From contig CANLTI010000006.1 in NCBI GenBank assembly GCA_947494095.1, forward strand, positions 1 to 64,000: a stretch of 64,000 nucleotides of DNA, read 5' to 3'. How positions within the stretch are numbered: position 1 is the first letter of the stretch; each line of letters starts with the position of its first letter. Below the pieces are notes generated by a model, which did no database searches, had not been told where the DNA came from, and saw nothing but the letters and a program-made list of their open reading frames with translations. Of this stretch, positions 27,443 through 35,545 are shown piece by piece. A program made the translations under genes and the position numbers. The DNA is from an uncultured Pseudomonadales bacterium (GTDB taxonomy: Bacteria; Pseudomonadota; Gammaproteobacteria; Pseudomonadales; Cellvibrionaceae).

Positions 27443-28066
27443 GTGAATAAGCTCCCTACAATTGTTTGGCACAAAGGCTGTAGTGCTTACCGTGTATTTG
27501 AACATCGTTTTTCGGCGAAAAGCTTTAACCCCAATAGCTCTTCTGACGTTACTGATAACCAACAAGGTGGCCGCTTTCATCCCTTTATTGATTGTGACGG
27601 GCAAGCGGTACCCACCATGTATATCGCTGATCATGCGCTTGGCGCCTTTGCTGAAACCGTTATGCGGGGCGATTCTAATAGCCGAACTTTGACTATAGAT
27701 GAGATCGAGTTGAACTCTCTTGCCGTTATTGAGTTTGAGCACGATCTTAACCTCGTGGATTTGGGCAGCGCAAAGCTTGCAGGGAGGTTTGATCAATACA
27801 CCACCGGCGATTATCAGTCGTATCCGCTCGCGCGTCAGTTGGCGGCGTCAATTTATAACCAAGAAAAAAGTGTGCACGGAATATCATGGATGGGTAAGCA
27901 AGTAGGAATACCATCTTTGCGCTGCATGGTGCTGTTTGGCCCACGAATCGAAGCCTGCAATATAACCTTAAAAAATGAATTTATATTGTCTGAAGGGTAT
28001 GGCCTTGGCGCACTGCAAAATGCAGCTATGACACGCAACGCTGATCTCCCCGACAGCTACCTATAA
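27443..28066 (+). CDS. RES-domain toxin (NAD+-degrading family)
   Basis: A 207-residue protein with the RES domain: GGRFHPFIDCDG with the conserved arginine near residue 45, TMYIADHALGAFAETVMRG with the conserved tyrosine and glutamate near 60-73, and ARQLAASIYNQEKSVHGISW. Characterised RES toxins degrade NAD+. The GTG start is one base after the stop of the preceding gene, implying translational coupling. It lies inside the clpB 3'-end duplication. Confidence 0.85.
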   Translation: MNKLPTIVWHKGCSAYRVFEHRFSAKSFNPNSSSDVTDNQQGGRFHPFIDCDGQAVPTMYIADHALGAFAETVMRGDSNSRTLTIDEIELNSLAVIEFEHDLNLVDLGSAKLAGRFDQYTTGDYQSYPLARQLAASIYNQEKSVHGISWMGKQVGIPSLRCMVLFGPRIEACNITLKNEFILSEGYGLGALQNAAMTRNADLPDSYL

Positions 28067-28094
28067 GTTGGTTAGCTTTAGTGCCTGGAAAATA

Positions 28095-28660
28095 TTTGAG
28101 GCCGCGAAGCAATCAGAACGATGACTAGTGTGCAGTTTAAGTGACTCGACTCTCGTTTAGCTGACCGTGATGTAGCATTAACACTCACTGACGAGGTGAT
28201 GGATAAACTCGCTGCGGTAGGCTTTGACCCTGTATTTGGCGCTCGCCCGCTCAAACGAGCCATTGTGCAAATGATCGAAAATCCCTTAGCCCAAGGCGTG
28301 CTAGTGGGCATGCTTGCTAGCACCGTTTTCTTGGCTGTTAAAATATTGTATCTTATACCATCCCCGTAAAATGCTTGTAAATATTGTCTTATCGTGTGTT
28401 TATGTAAAGGTTATTTAGGGTGACATTCTTTTAAGCGATTGTAGGGTGGGTAGGAGCAATGTTGTTGCTTATTTTATGTTGTCATAAAAGGCGATGTGCC
28501 TGCCTGCTGGTGGGGTATCCATTCAGGGCACGCGGCAAGACTTCCCTGTAAGCTCTAGTCGGCATCCTGCCTTCTAAGGCCCCGAATTGATAACCTGGGC
28601 GGCTTTAGCTGACGGTTGGGTTTTTTAATGGTTATTTAGAATTAGTATATGTTCTCGTGA
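28095..28660 (+). pseudogene. Decayed second copy of clpB 3' end and downstream DNA
   Basis: The stretch GTAGGCTTTGACCCTGTATT and its neighbours repeat clpB codons almost exactly, but stops (TTTAAGTGACTC) and lack of a start make it non-functional. The section between two CTAGYGGGYA-like repeats, which holds the clpB stop in the parent, is deleted. A terminator-like stem (GTGCTAG...CTAGCAC, 28298-28323) survives. About 85 bp around 28525-28607 have no counterpart in the first copy. Confidence 0.9.
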
Positions 28661-28733
28661 TTTTAAGCACTTTTTTCCTATGAGTAATTCTAGTGCCTGT
28701 CCCTGTGCATTGTTAGGGGATTAAAACGAGTGT

Positions 28734-28877
28734 GTGTCCCAGCTATTGATTTTCAACCAAATTCACGAACTAACGCACCCGACCATGCACCAAAGCGTGA
28801 AGGCTAAAGATGAGCCGCAGGTGACGGAAGGGGCGCTGTTAGCGGCACTGGAGGCGGAATCGTGCGAGAAGGGCTAA
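28734..28877 (+). CDS. Short fragment-like reading frame, doubtful
   Basis: A GTG-initiated 47-residue frame (ending GALLAALEAESCEKG) with protein-like composition. There is no ribosome site or family match that I recognise. It may be the tail of a degraded gene left in this accessory region. The rest of 28661-28915 shows only the promoter described next. Confidence 0.2.
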   Translation: MSQLLIFNQIHELTHPTMHQSVKAKDEPQVTEGALLAALEAESCEKG

Positions 28878-28879
28878 AC

Positions 28880-28907
28880 TAGACAATATACGTCATTGGC
28901 GTACAAT
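28880..28907 (+). promoter_or_regulatory. Sigma-70-like promoter with operator-like palindrome for higBA
   Basis: TAGACA (28880-28885), a 16-bp spacer and TACAAT (28902-28907) resemble a -35/-10 pair 8 bp before the toxin ATG, so the leader would be almost absent. An imperfect palindrome, TACGTCATTGGCGTA, lies between the boxes, a likely site for autorepression by the antitoxin. Confidence 0.45.
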
Positions 28908-28915
28908 AGGCCGTT

Positions 28916-29236
28916 ATGATAATCATAGAAACCCGCGTGTTTACTCGACGTATTAAAGAGCTGATGAGCGACGATGAATACAAAGAACTACAAGAAGCCT
29001 TGGTAACTCGGCCAGGAATGGGCGCTATTATCCAAGGCACCGGTGGTCTCCGAAAGGTTCGTTGGAAGCTTGAAAGTACGGGTAAAAGTGGCGGTGTTAG
29101 AGCAATTTACTACTGGGTGACGGCAGATGAGCAAATTTATATGCTGTATGTTTACCCCAAAAGTGAACAGGAAAATCTAACCGCAGAGCAGAAGAAAGTA
29201 CTTAAACTGATAGTCGAGAGGTGGTCAGATGGATAA
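28916..29236 (+). CDS. RelE/HigB-like toxin of a type II toxin-antitoxin pair
   Basis: A 106-residue protein with the RelE/HigB fold pattern: an N-terminal strand-helix (RVFTRRIKELMSDDEYKELQ), RPGMGAIIQGTGGLRKVRWK, GGVRAIYYWV and LYVYPKSEQENLTAEQKKVLKLIVE. Members cleave mRNA on the ribosome. The toxin-first order is typical of HigBA-type loci. Its end overlaps the next gene by eight bases. Confidence 0.88.
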   Translation: MIIIETRVFTRRIKELMSDDEYKELQEALVTRPGMGAIIQGTGGLRKVRWKLESTGKSGGVRAIYYWVTADEQIYMLYVYPKSEQENLTAEQKKVLKLIVERWSDG

Positions 29237-29519
29237 CAAAATGTTTAATGAGTTGCTCGCTAGCGTGCAGGAAATGGATGATGTTACACAAGGCAAGCAA
29301 GCTGCAGCCAAAGTAACGGAATTCCCCGAACCAGAAGTGAAAGCAATGAGAGAGCGTATGGGCGTGTCTCAAGATAAGTTTGCTTTAATCTTAGGTGTAA
29401 GCAAGCGTACGGTAGAAAATTGGGAGCAAGGCCGCCGGCACCCCACCGGTGCAGCGCGCTCTTTGTTGAAGATTGTTCAAGCCAACCCTCAGTATGCACT
29501 GGAAGCTTTAAGGGTCTAA
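29229..29519 (+). CDS. HigA-type helix-turn-helix antitoxin
   Basis: A 96-residue protein with an Xre/HigA helix-turn-helix (MRERMGVSQDKFALILGVSK, then RTVENWEQGRRHPTGAARSLL) at residues about 38-80. It should bind the toxin and repress the promoter upstream. It overlaps the toxin gene, consistent with coupled expression. Confidence 0.88.
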   Translation: MDNKMFNELLASVQEMDDVTQGKQAAAKVTEFPEPEVKAMRERMGVSQDKFALILGVSKRTVENWEQGRRHPTGAARSLLKIVQANPQYALEALRV

Positions 29520-29558
29520 AAACCTGTTTATGGGAGGCATCAAACTTCTTCCGCCGCT

Positions 29559-29600
29559 GGGCACACGGCTTGCAAAACAAAAGGCGCAAGCCAAGTGCCC
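29559..29600. repeat. Large hairpin after higBA
   Basis: GGGCAC-AC-GGCTTGC pairs with GCAAGCC-AA-GTGCCC, a 13-bp stem with one internal loop, 40 bp after the antitoxin stop. There is no T-tract, so it may be a mRNA 3'-end stabiliser, a Rho-independent-like stop or a REP-type palindrome. Confidence 0.6.
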
Positions 29601-29725
29601 ACTGAATTGTGCCAACCAGAGGCATCATCACTCCCTAAGAAGGTGGCTAATAAGTGTAGCCGCCCACTTTATAGTCGTAACTTTTTCCACATTAATTATC
29701 GTAGAATTCTAGCGTTTTAGGGTGG

Positions 29726-29790
29726 TTTTACCACACTCTCATCGTAACAATTTTACGATTTACCACATTAAAATCTGATGTTTTACCAAA
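29726..29790 (+). repeat. Three TTTACCA-type direct repeats (transposon-end-like)
   Basis: TTTTACCACA (29726-29735), ATTTACCACA (29758-29767) and TTTTACCAAA (29781-29790) lie in the gene-free stretch beside the truncated transposition ATPase. Multiple spaced repeats are typical of ends bound by Tn7/Tn5053/Mu-like transposases. No other recognisable content is seen in 29601-29825. Confidence 0.35.
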
Positions 29791-29825
29791 GCGCATCATA
29801 AAAATCACCAACATAATACTCAAAC

Positions 29826-29866
29826 AAAAAAAGCCGCCATTATCCCTTACGATGATGGCGGCTTTT
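29826..29866. terminator. Bidirectional Rho-independent terminator
   Basis: AAAAAGCCGCCAT and ATGGCGGCTTTT form a GC-rich stem with A-run and T-run flanks on the two sides. It lies just beyond the 3' end of the minus-strand ATPase fragment. Confidence 0.75.
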
Positions 29867-29893
29867 GCTTGATGACAGGGTAGCACTAAAAGT

Positions 29894-30472
29894 TTATGAC
29901 ACCTGCTGCTTAATTAACTCTTCATGGCTGCGCCAATGGGGTTGAATGAGTACGCTATTAACGTGTGCGATAGTGACAATTTTTTGAGCTTCCCTTGCCG
30001 CATCGATCAGGCTGCCGTAACACAGGTTTCGGCATAACCTTAAATTGCCTTGGGCACTGCGTATGATAAGTTCCGTTGCGCTTTCGTTAAACGTGTTAGC
30101 GCCCATTCTGACGGCCTCAAGCTCTCTAATAATATAGCGCTCCATATCTTCATCATTTTGCCGTTTAAGATTGGCAGAATAAGTGATTCGACTTTTAATA
30201 TCTTGATTCACATTGAGTGACAAATAATGCAGTAAATCCCGCTGGCCAAATAAGACTAGGTTATGTTTTTTGGGGAAGCGCTCAAACAATAAACGGAGTT
30301 TTCTGAGTACGTGCATATCCAGTAAATGTGCTTCATCAATCAGTATATACAGTGTTTTACGGTCCTTGATATGATTGAATGCACAAGCGATCAGTTCTTT
30401 TTCTAACGCTTTATCGGGCACGAAAAGCTTGCACGAAAAGCTTGAACAGGCATGATAAAAAGAAAGAGACAC
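29894..30472 (-). pseudogene. Truncated AAA ATPase of the TnsC/TniB/ExeA type
   Basis: The visible 192 residues hold the Walker B region LYILIDEAHLLDM near residue 45, LVLFGQRDLLHYL, sensor-like ITYSANLKRQ and a C-terminal helical lid (NLRLCRNLCYGSLIDAA). The Walker A motif and everything before it are missing, so the protein cannot bind ATP normally. Such ATPases accompany DDE transposases or type II secretion (ExeA); the surrounding mobile DNA favours a transposition origin. No partner transposase is present. Confidence 0.7.
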
Positions 30473-30544
30473 TAAGTTTTATCGACTATCATGGCGTCAC
30501 GCCAAAATAATCGCTAATAGCGCATTAATTTAATAAAAATCATA

Positions 30545-30575
30545 AATAACCCCAAGTTAATAACTTGGGGTTATT
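30545..30575. terminator. AT-flanked hairpin, likely terminator
   Basis: AATAACCCCAAGTTA and TAACTTGGGGTTATT form a perfect 15-bp inverted repeat. It lies 55 bp beyond the 3' end of the RAYT gene on the minus strand and before the ATPase fragment. Confidence 0.65.
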
Positions 30576-30630
30576 TAGTTAGGCAGGAGTGATGGTGGGT
30601 AATGCTGGAAGGTTTTGTTTATGATGGGTA

Positions 30631-31671
30631 TTAGGCAGCGCGCTTGGGTCTTTGTCTGTGCTTGGCGAATAAGGCCTGATATTCACGCTCAAAATGCTGC
30701 GTTTGTAATAGCCAAGCGTTAATATCGATATTTAAGCACTCTAATATAGGTGGTAAGTGCTCGCAGATTACACCTCGCTTGTCATCACGAATAGCACGAC
30801 CCGTCCAATCGACTAAATCAATATAATCGACGAGGCCAAAAATAATCCCTGATTGCTCAGTATTTTTAAGGCTGCACTCGAAGCTAAGTAATGGCTTAAG
30901 GGGGAGTTCAAACTGGCGAATAGATTGCTGTGCGGTTTGTTGCTTAACGGCTTCGGTCAAATCAAAGGTGGGGTTAATGCGCTCTTTAATGCTGGTATAT
31001 TCTGAGGTTTCGGGTGTGTCAGCGATGCAGGCGCGTACAGGGTTGAGATCAACATACGCCATTGCGCTTAACAGCGCTTGTTCGGTCAGCAGAGCTTGCG
31101 ATTTGAATCGGCTTTCCCACAAAAATATCGGGAATATTTTTGAACAGCTTTAGCTGGCCCGAAGGGCAAAAGGCAGGAGCCTTTTGTAGAAGTGTCCAGT
31201 GCAGTTATCTTCCTTGTTGGCTTGCCTAGCAATTGGCTCGGTAAGGCACTTCATAAACCAGCTTAAGCTTTGCAGTCGCTTTTGATAGCACTCAATACAA
31301 TCACTCACAGCTTCTCGCTCAGCCTTTGAAAGCTCCTCACCAGCCATATGCCGCTGCACAATCGGTGCGCCTTTAAACAGGCAGCGCCAGCGCTCTAAAA
31401 CTTCTTTGGCAGACCATTGAGTCGCTTCTTTGGGGTTGAGTTTGATGACGAGGTGCAGGTGGTTATTCATGACGGCATAAGCGCAGATTTCAATGGCGAA
31501 TATAGAGCTTAACAGCCGAATGCGTTGCTCGATCCAACTGCGTCGATGTTCATAGCTTTTACCGTTAAATTTATCGTAGCCACACAAAAAACTACGTCTC
31601 ACACAGCGTGTTGTGATGTTGTAAAAAGCGGTATCGTCTATCGAAACCAGTTGCTTGCGAGGTTGCGTCAT
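30631..31671 (-). pseudogene. REP-associated tyrosine transposase (RAYT/TnpA_REP), interrupted
   Basis: Read from 31671, the first part has the HUH motif in YAVMNNHLHLVIKL near residue 70 and a Y1-type catalytic helix region (QSLSWFMKCLTEPIARQ). At GHF the frame runs into a 69-bp insert with an in-frame UAA. The normal sequence resumes as WESRFKSQALLTEQALLSAM, then YVDLNPVRACIADTP. Without the insert the product would be about 323 residues. RAYTs mobilise REP palindromes. The gene is inactive unless the stop is read through. Confidence 0.85.
31120..31188 (-). mobile_element. 69-bp palindromic REP/BIME-like insert within the RAYT gene
   Basis: Four consecutive hairpins fill it on the plus strand: AAAAATAT/ATATTTTT (31121-31141), CAGCT/AGCTG (31145-31156), GCCC/GGGC (31157-31167) and AAAAGGC/GCCTTTT (31168-31185). 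Its length is a multiple of three and removing it joins GHF to WESRF exactly. I saw no target duplication and no second copy in this window. Confidence 0.75.
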
Positions 31672-31859
31672 GTCTGCTTATCCAGTGCTTTATAGCTTAA
31701 CGTTAGATAAGGCTGGCTGATGAGTCAAATAGCGGTTTGTTTTAGGTTTTGGGTTCTTTATACTCAAAGGTACTTTTAGTGTGCCTGTCCTTGCGTTTCC
31801 TCATCCAAGAAGAAGAAAAAGGTTTGGTTCCTGTTCCACTCAATAAATTACTAAAAAAT

Positions 31860-31912
31860 GCCTAACAAATTGCTGCACTCGGACACATACTGCGGAGAAC
31901 AAGGCGTTATAC
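31860..31912 (+). other. Short attC-like sequence before the SDR gene
   Basis: GCCTAAC (31860-31866) fits the R'' box RYYYAAC. AACAAG followed by GCGTTATAC (31904-31912) resembles L'/R' of marine integron attC sites. The pairing of the inner arms is weak and the site is shorter than usual, so it may be a deleted attC or coincidence. 31672-31859 holds nothing else that I recognise. Confidence 0.35.
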
Positions 31913-31928
31913 GGCAAACGGAGGTTCG

Positions 31929-32660
31929 ATGAATTCCATAGTTTTAGTGACCGGCGGCAGCCGTGGAATCGGCGCTGCAACATCTAAATATTTAGCAAAG
32001 CAGGACTATGCTGTTTGTGTTAATTATCTCTTAAATGAATCTGAAGCTAATAAAGTGGTTTTAGATATTATTAAAGATGGTGGTACAGCTATCGCTGTAC
32101 AAGCTGATGTTTCAAAAGAAGATGATGTAATTCGTCTTTTTAAAACAATTGATAACCAATTAGGCCAAATTACTCACTTGGTAAATAACGCAGGTATATT
32201 ATTACCGCAAATGCGTGTGTCAGAAATGACGGCAGAAAGAATTAACAAAATACTCACCACAAATATTACAAGTTATTTTTTATGTTCCCGTGAGGCAATC
32301 AACCGAATGAGTAATGGTGGCTCAATTGTTAATGTATCTTCGGCTGCATCAAGGTTAGGCTCCGCAGGTGAGTATGTAGATTACGCCTCATCAAAAGGAG
32401 CTATTGATACATTAACAACAGGTTTATCGCTTGAGGTTGCCAATCAAAATATTCGTGTAAACTGTGTTCGGCCAGGCTTTATTTATACTGATATGCACGG
32501 AGATGGTGGTGAAGCCAATAGGGTTGAACGCGTTACACCATTAATACCTTTACAGCGTGGTGGCACACCGGATGAGGTTGCTGCTGCTATTGCGTTTCTA
32601 CTATCTAATGAAGCATCATTTATTACAGGTACATTTGTTGACATTGCTGGTGGTAAATAG
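31929..32660 (+). CDS. Short-chain dehydrogenase/reductase
   Basis: A 243-residue classical SDR. The cofactor site VTGGSRGIGAATSKYL is at the N-terminus, followed by LVNNAGIL near 88, the catalytic serine in NVSSAASRLG and the YASSKG pair (Tyr and Lys near 155-159). The C-terminus AFLLSNEASFITGTFVDIAGG is typical. The substrate is unknown; FabG-like or glucose-dehydrogenase-like names would be guesses. Codon use is noticeably AT-richer than in neighbouring genes and the gene lies between two transposase pieces, suggesting transfer. GGAGG lies seven bases before the ATG. Confidence 0.88.
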   Translation: MNSIVLVTGGSRGIGAATSKYLAKQDYAVCVNYLLNESEANKVVLDIIKDGGTAIAVQADVSKEDDVIRLFKTIDNQLGQITHLVNNAGILLPQMRVSEMTAERINKILTTNITSYFLCSREAINRMSNGGSIVNVSSAASRLGSAGEYVDYASSKGAIDTLTTGLSLEVANQNIRVNCVRPGFIYTDMHGDGGEANRVERVTPLIPLQRGGTPDEVAAAIAFLLSNEASFITGTFVDIAGGK

Positions 32661-33048
32661 CCGTATAAATCGGGTAAGAGCTGGTTTCTAGCCAGCTCTC
32701 CCCACACCGCTCAGTGCGGATCCCCTATGTGTCAGGCTAGTTGTCACGAATGGTGCGGCGACGTGATAATGCAGCGAGAGCAGGATGCTCAAGAGCTGTC
32801 GGTCCAATCGACTAAATCAATATAGTCGGCTAGGCCAAAAATAATGCGTTTACTTGCACAGGTAGTTCACCCAGCAAAGCTGGCGAATAGATCAAGGGGT
32901 GTTAGTCCTCTGCTCGGGAAACCTATCAGCATAGTCACGTTAAGCGAGTGGCTATGCTGATCTCCGGAGTCGATAAATCTGTAGGGCCTAGGGATACGCC
33001 AAAAAAGACTTAAGCGGTCGTTAAAATACCGCTCTGATGCTTTTAATG
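32661..33048. other. Gene-free stretch with a second RAYT remnant and hairpins
   Basis: About 32738-32893 matches, with gaps, the minus-strand RAYT gene at 30780-30925; the clearest block is GTCCAATCGACTAAATCAAT at 32802-32821, followed by GGCCAAAAATAAT. AGAGCTGG/CCAGCTCT (about 32678-32700) and ATCAGCATAG/CTATGCTGAT (32925-32934 and 32952-32961) form hairpins. This marks the edge between the accessory region and the rsx genes. Confidence 0.7.
33000..33034 (-). terminator. Likely terminator after rsxE
   Basis: On the minus strand AGCGGT and ACCGCT form a short stem, followed by TAAGTCTTTTTT. It lies 15 bp beyond the rsxE stop. Confidence 0.5.
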
Positions 33049-33759
33049 CTAGGCCACTTTACCGGTAGTACGCACACGCTTGCTACCTTTGACAATGACC
33101 TTTTGAGCGGCGCGTTTACGCTCTATGGTGCTATCAATGGCATTTTTAGCGGCAATGAGTAAGCCTGCCACAATAAACGCACCCGGCGGTAATACAGCTA
33201 CTAAAAAGCTTGGGTAGTTGTCACCAAAGACATGGAGGGTTAAATCAACGCCGTCACCGAGTAATAAGTGCATGTCGGCCAATAAAGTACCTTGGCCCAG
33301 TATTTCGCGTACGGCGCCAATAACCACTAACACAGCGCCAAAACCCAAGCCCATCATTAGACCGTCATAAATAGAGGGCAGTACGCGGTTTTTACTGGCA
33401 AAGGCATCGGCACGGCCTAAGATGACACAGTTGGTGACAATTAACGGGATAAATATCCCTAAAATTTGGTAAAGCTCATAGGTAAAAGCCTGCATGAGTA
33501 ATTCGGTACAGGTGGTAAACGCGGCAATAATCATCACAAAGGCGGGCAGTTTTATGGCCTCGGTGACGGCGTGGCGAATCAACGAAACAGCCATATTAGA
33601 GCCAACCAGTACCAGCATGGTGGCCAAGCCTAGCCCTAAGGCGTTAACCACCGAGCCCGATACCGCCAGCAGAGGGCACAGGCCCAATAGTTGAACCAAT
33701 GCAGGGTTATTACTCCAAAGGCCTGTACGAGTGATTTCTTTATAATCGGTGTTACTCAT
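33049..33759 (-). CDS. rsxE: Rsx/Rnf electron transport complex subunit E
   Basis: An integral membrane subunit of the ion-translocating Rnf/Rsx complex, which moves electrons between NADH and ferredoxin-type carriers (in Rsx, it helps reset SoxR). The 236-residue protein contains [52 protein letters not shown] and [11 protein letters not shown], with six predicted helices. It overlaps rsxG by eight bases. The nth gene often found next is absent; mobile remnants follow instead. Confidence 0.95.
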   Translation of the reverse strand: MSNTDYKEITRTGLWSNNPALVQLLGLCPLLAVSGSVVNALGLGLATMLVLVGSNMAVSLIRHAVTEAIKLPAFVMIIAAFTTCTELLMQAFTYELYQILGIFIPLIVTNCVILGRADAFASKNRVLPSIYDGLMMGLGFGAVLVVIGAVREILGQGTLLADMHLLLGDGVDLTLHVFGDNYPSFLVAVLPPGAFIVAGLLIAAKNAIDSTIERKRAAQKVIVKGSKRVRTTGKVA

Positions 33760-34450
33760 GAGTCACTCCTGCCTGTACATTTTGTGTTGAGTGTGAGAGG
33801 TGGGCTGAACTTGCAGATTGGACTAAACGGGCTTGTGTTAACCAAGTGCTTTTGTGTGTATGGAATAGCTCAAGTGTTTGTTTGACACGTTTGACTACTG
33901 CGCGCGGTGTAATTGTGGCGCCAGTAAATTGATCAAACTCTCCGCCGTCTTTTTTTACAGCCCATAAACTTGCGGTTGGGTTGCTGAGTGAGGTGGCATC
34001 AAAGCTGTGAATCCACGGTGATTTACGTAAATCAATTTTATCGCCTAGGCCGGGTGTTTCTTTGTGCGAGAGTACACGCACACCCGCTAAGGTGCCGTCT
34101 ACATTAACGGCAACCACCATTTTAATATCACCACTGTAGCCATCGTGCGCCAATGCCGGGATCACAAGCGCAACAACGTTGCCATCTTGCTTTGCGATAT
34201 GCAGATCAACAGGCGCTGTAAAACCTAATTCCTGGCTGTCTTGTGTCTTTAGTGTGAGCACGTCACTGAGCATGTCGTTATTGTGCCGATGAGTCGGAAT
34301 CATCTCAATTAAGGCCGCCGATGCCGCTTTGCGCTCTTGTGCGGTAATGCGCTCTTTTGTACTTTGAAAAGTAATGGCAATAATAGCTGCGGTTACGGCG
34401 GCAAAGGTGCCGAGTATTAAGCTGTTTTTACTGATAGATTGACCTAACAT
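33752..34450 (-). CDS. rsxG: Rsx/Rnf electron transport complex subunit G
   Basis: A periplasmic flavoprotein subunit with one N-terminal membrane anchor ([19 protein letters not shown]). The FMN is attached to the threonine in [15 protein letters not shown] near residue 180. [18 protein letters not shown] and [11 protein letters not shown] belong to the FMN-binding domain. The start was set at 34450, where TAATG overlaps the rsxD stop; a longer frame to 34588 only runs antisense-like through rsxD. Confidence 0.94.
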   Translation of the reverse strand: MLGQSISKNSLILGTFAAVTAAIIAITFQSTKERITAQERKAASAALIEMIPTHRHNNDMLSDVLTLKTQDSQELGFTAPVDLHIAKQDGNVVALVIPALAHDGYSGDIKMVVAVNVDGTLAGVRVLSHKETPGLGDKIDLRKSPWIHSFDATSLSNPTASLWAVKKDGGEFDQFTGATITPRAVVKRVKQTLELFHTHKSTWLTQARLVQSASSAHLSHSTQNVQAGVTHE

Positions 34451-35517
34451 TACTGACCTCCGGTCTGCGTTGCGCGCTGAGCTTTTTTGTGGCCGTAGGT
34501 GCGTGGCACGGTGTAATAGTCGATAAAAGGGGCGGCAAAGTTCATCAGCAGTACGGCAAAAGCCACGGCATCGGGGTAATTGCCCCACACGCGAATAATA
34601 TAAACCAAAGCGCCAATCAGCGCGCCATAAATAAGGCGCCCTCTATTACTGGTAGCGGATGAGACTGGGTCGGTCACAATAAAAAAGGCGCCCAGCATCG
34701 TTGCCCCTGAGAATAAATGCAACAAGGGCGAGCCGCCACTGCTTGAGCTGCCTGCATCGTAAAATACGGTAGCAAATAACGCTAAAGCGGCAAGCATGGC
34801 AATAGGCGCATGCCAGGTAAACACTTTGCGCGTTAATAAATACAGGCCGCCGAATAAAAACGCGACATTCACCCATTCATACCCAGCACCGGCAAATAGA
34901 CCTTGGCTAAAAATAGCTTTGTGTGCATAGATATCTTGTGCGGTTAAGCCGGCGGTCTGTTTAAAAACATCGAGGGGGGTTGCCGCGGTTAAACCGTCCA
35001 TAGTTGTGCTGGCGAGGCCACCAAATACCAGCTCAAATAAAGTGGTTATGTCAAAAATAGCGCCTTGAACGCTGAGGTTTTCTGGGGCTAACCATAACGT
35101 CATGTATTGAGGGTATGAAATTAGCAAGACAACGTAGCCCACCATGGCGGGGTTGAAGGGGTTATAACCTAAGCCGCCGTAGAGGTGCTTAGCCACAACA
35201 ATACTGGCAGTCATACCCACACCAATTAGCCACCAGCTACTGGCCGGTGGTAAGGCGATAGCCAATAATACGGCTGTCACCAGTGCGCTTAAATCTTTTA
35301 AATAAAAGGCGATAGGGCGCCCACGCATTTTGAGTACGGCCGCTTCTAGTCCCAAACCAAATGCGCAAGCGATAATGATGTTAGAGAGCGTACCTAAGCC
35401 AAAAAACCACGTTAATACGGCAATGCCAGGGATTGTGGCCAGTAACACCTCGCGCATAACGCGACCGGTTGTATTGGGGTTGTGGGTATGGGGGGATGAA
35501 GCGCGCAAAAATGCCAT
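34450..35517 (-). CDS. rsxD: Rsx/Rnf electron transport complex subunit D
   Basis: A membrane subunit of 355 residues with around ten helices. GYNPFNPAMVGYVVLL near residue 118 and the flavin-attachment region GLTAATPLDVFK near 195 are visible, as is GAFFIVTDPVSSATSNRGRLIYG in the C-terminal half. It starts 82 bp after the mscS stop, across a terminator, so it may have its own promoter or depend on read-through. Confidence 0.95.
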   Translation of the reverse strand: MAFLRASSPHTHNPNTTGRVMREVLLATIPGIAVLTWFFGLGTLSNIIIACAFGLGLEAAVLKMRGRPIAFYLKDLSALVTAVLLAIALPPASSWWLIGVGMTASIVVAKHLYGGLGYNPFNPAMVGYVVLLISYPQYMTLWLAPENLSVQGAIFDITTLFELVFGGLASTTMDGLTAATPLDVFKQTAGLTAQDIYAHKAIFSQGLFAGAGYEWVNVAFLFGGLYLLTRKVFTWHAPIAMLAALALFATVFYDAGSSSSGGSPLLHLFSGATMLGAFFIVTDPVSSATSNRGRLIYGALIGALVYIIRVWGNYPDAVAFAVLLMNFAAPFIDYYTVPRTYGHKKAQRATQTGGQ

Positions 35518-35545
35518 GCTAAAAAGCCAAAAAATAAAAAAGTTG

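Noticed and set aside
28078-28323. Minus-strand 81-residue frame
   Set aside because: It is the antisense of the decayed clpB 3' copy and matches the antisense frame at 25689-25958 for that reason only.
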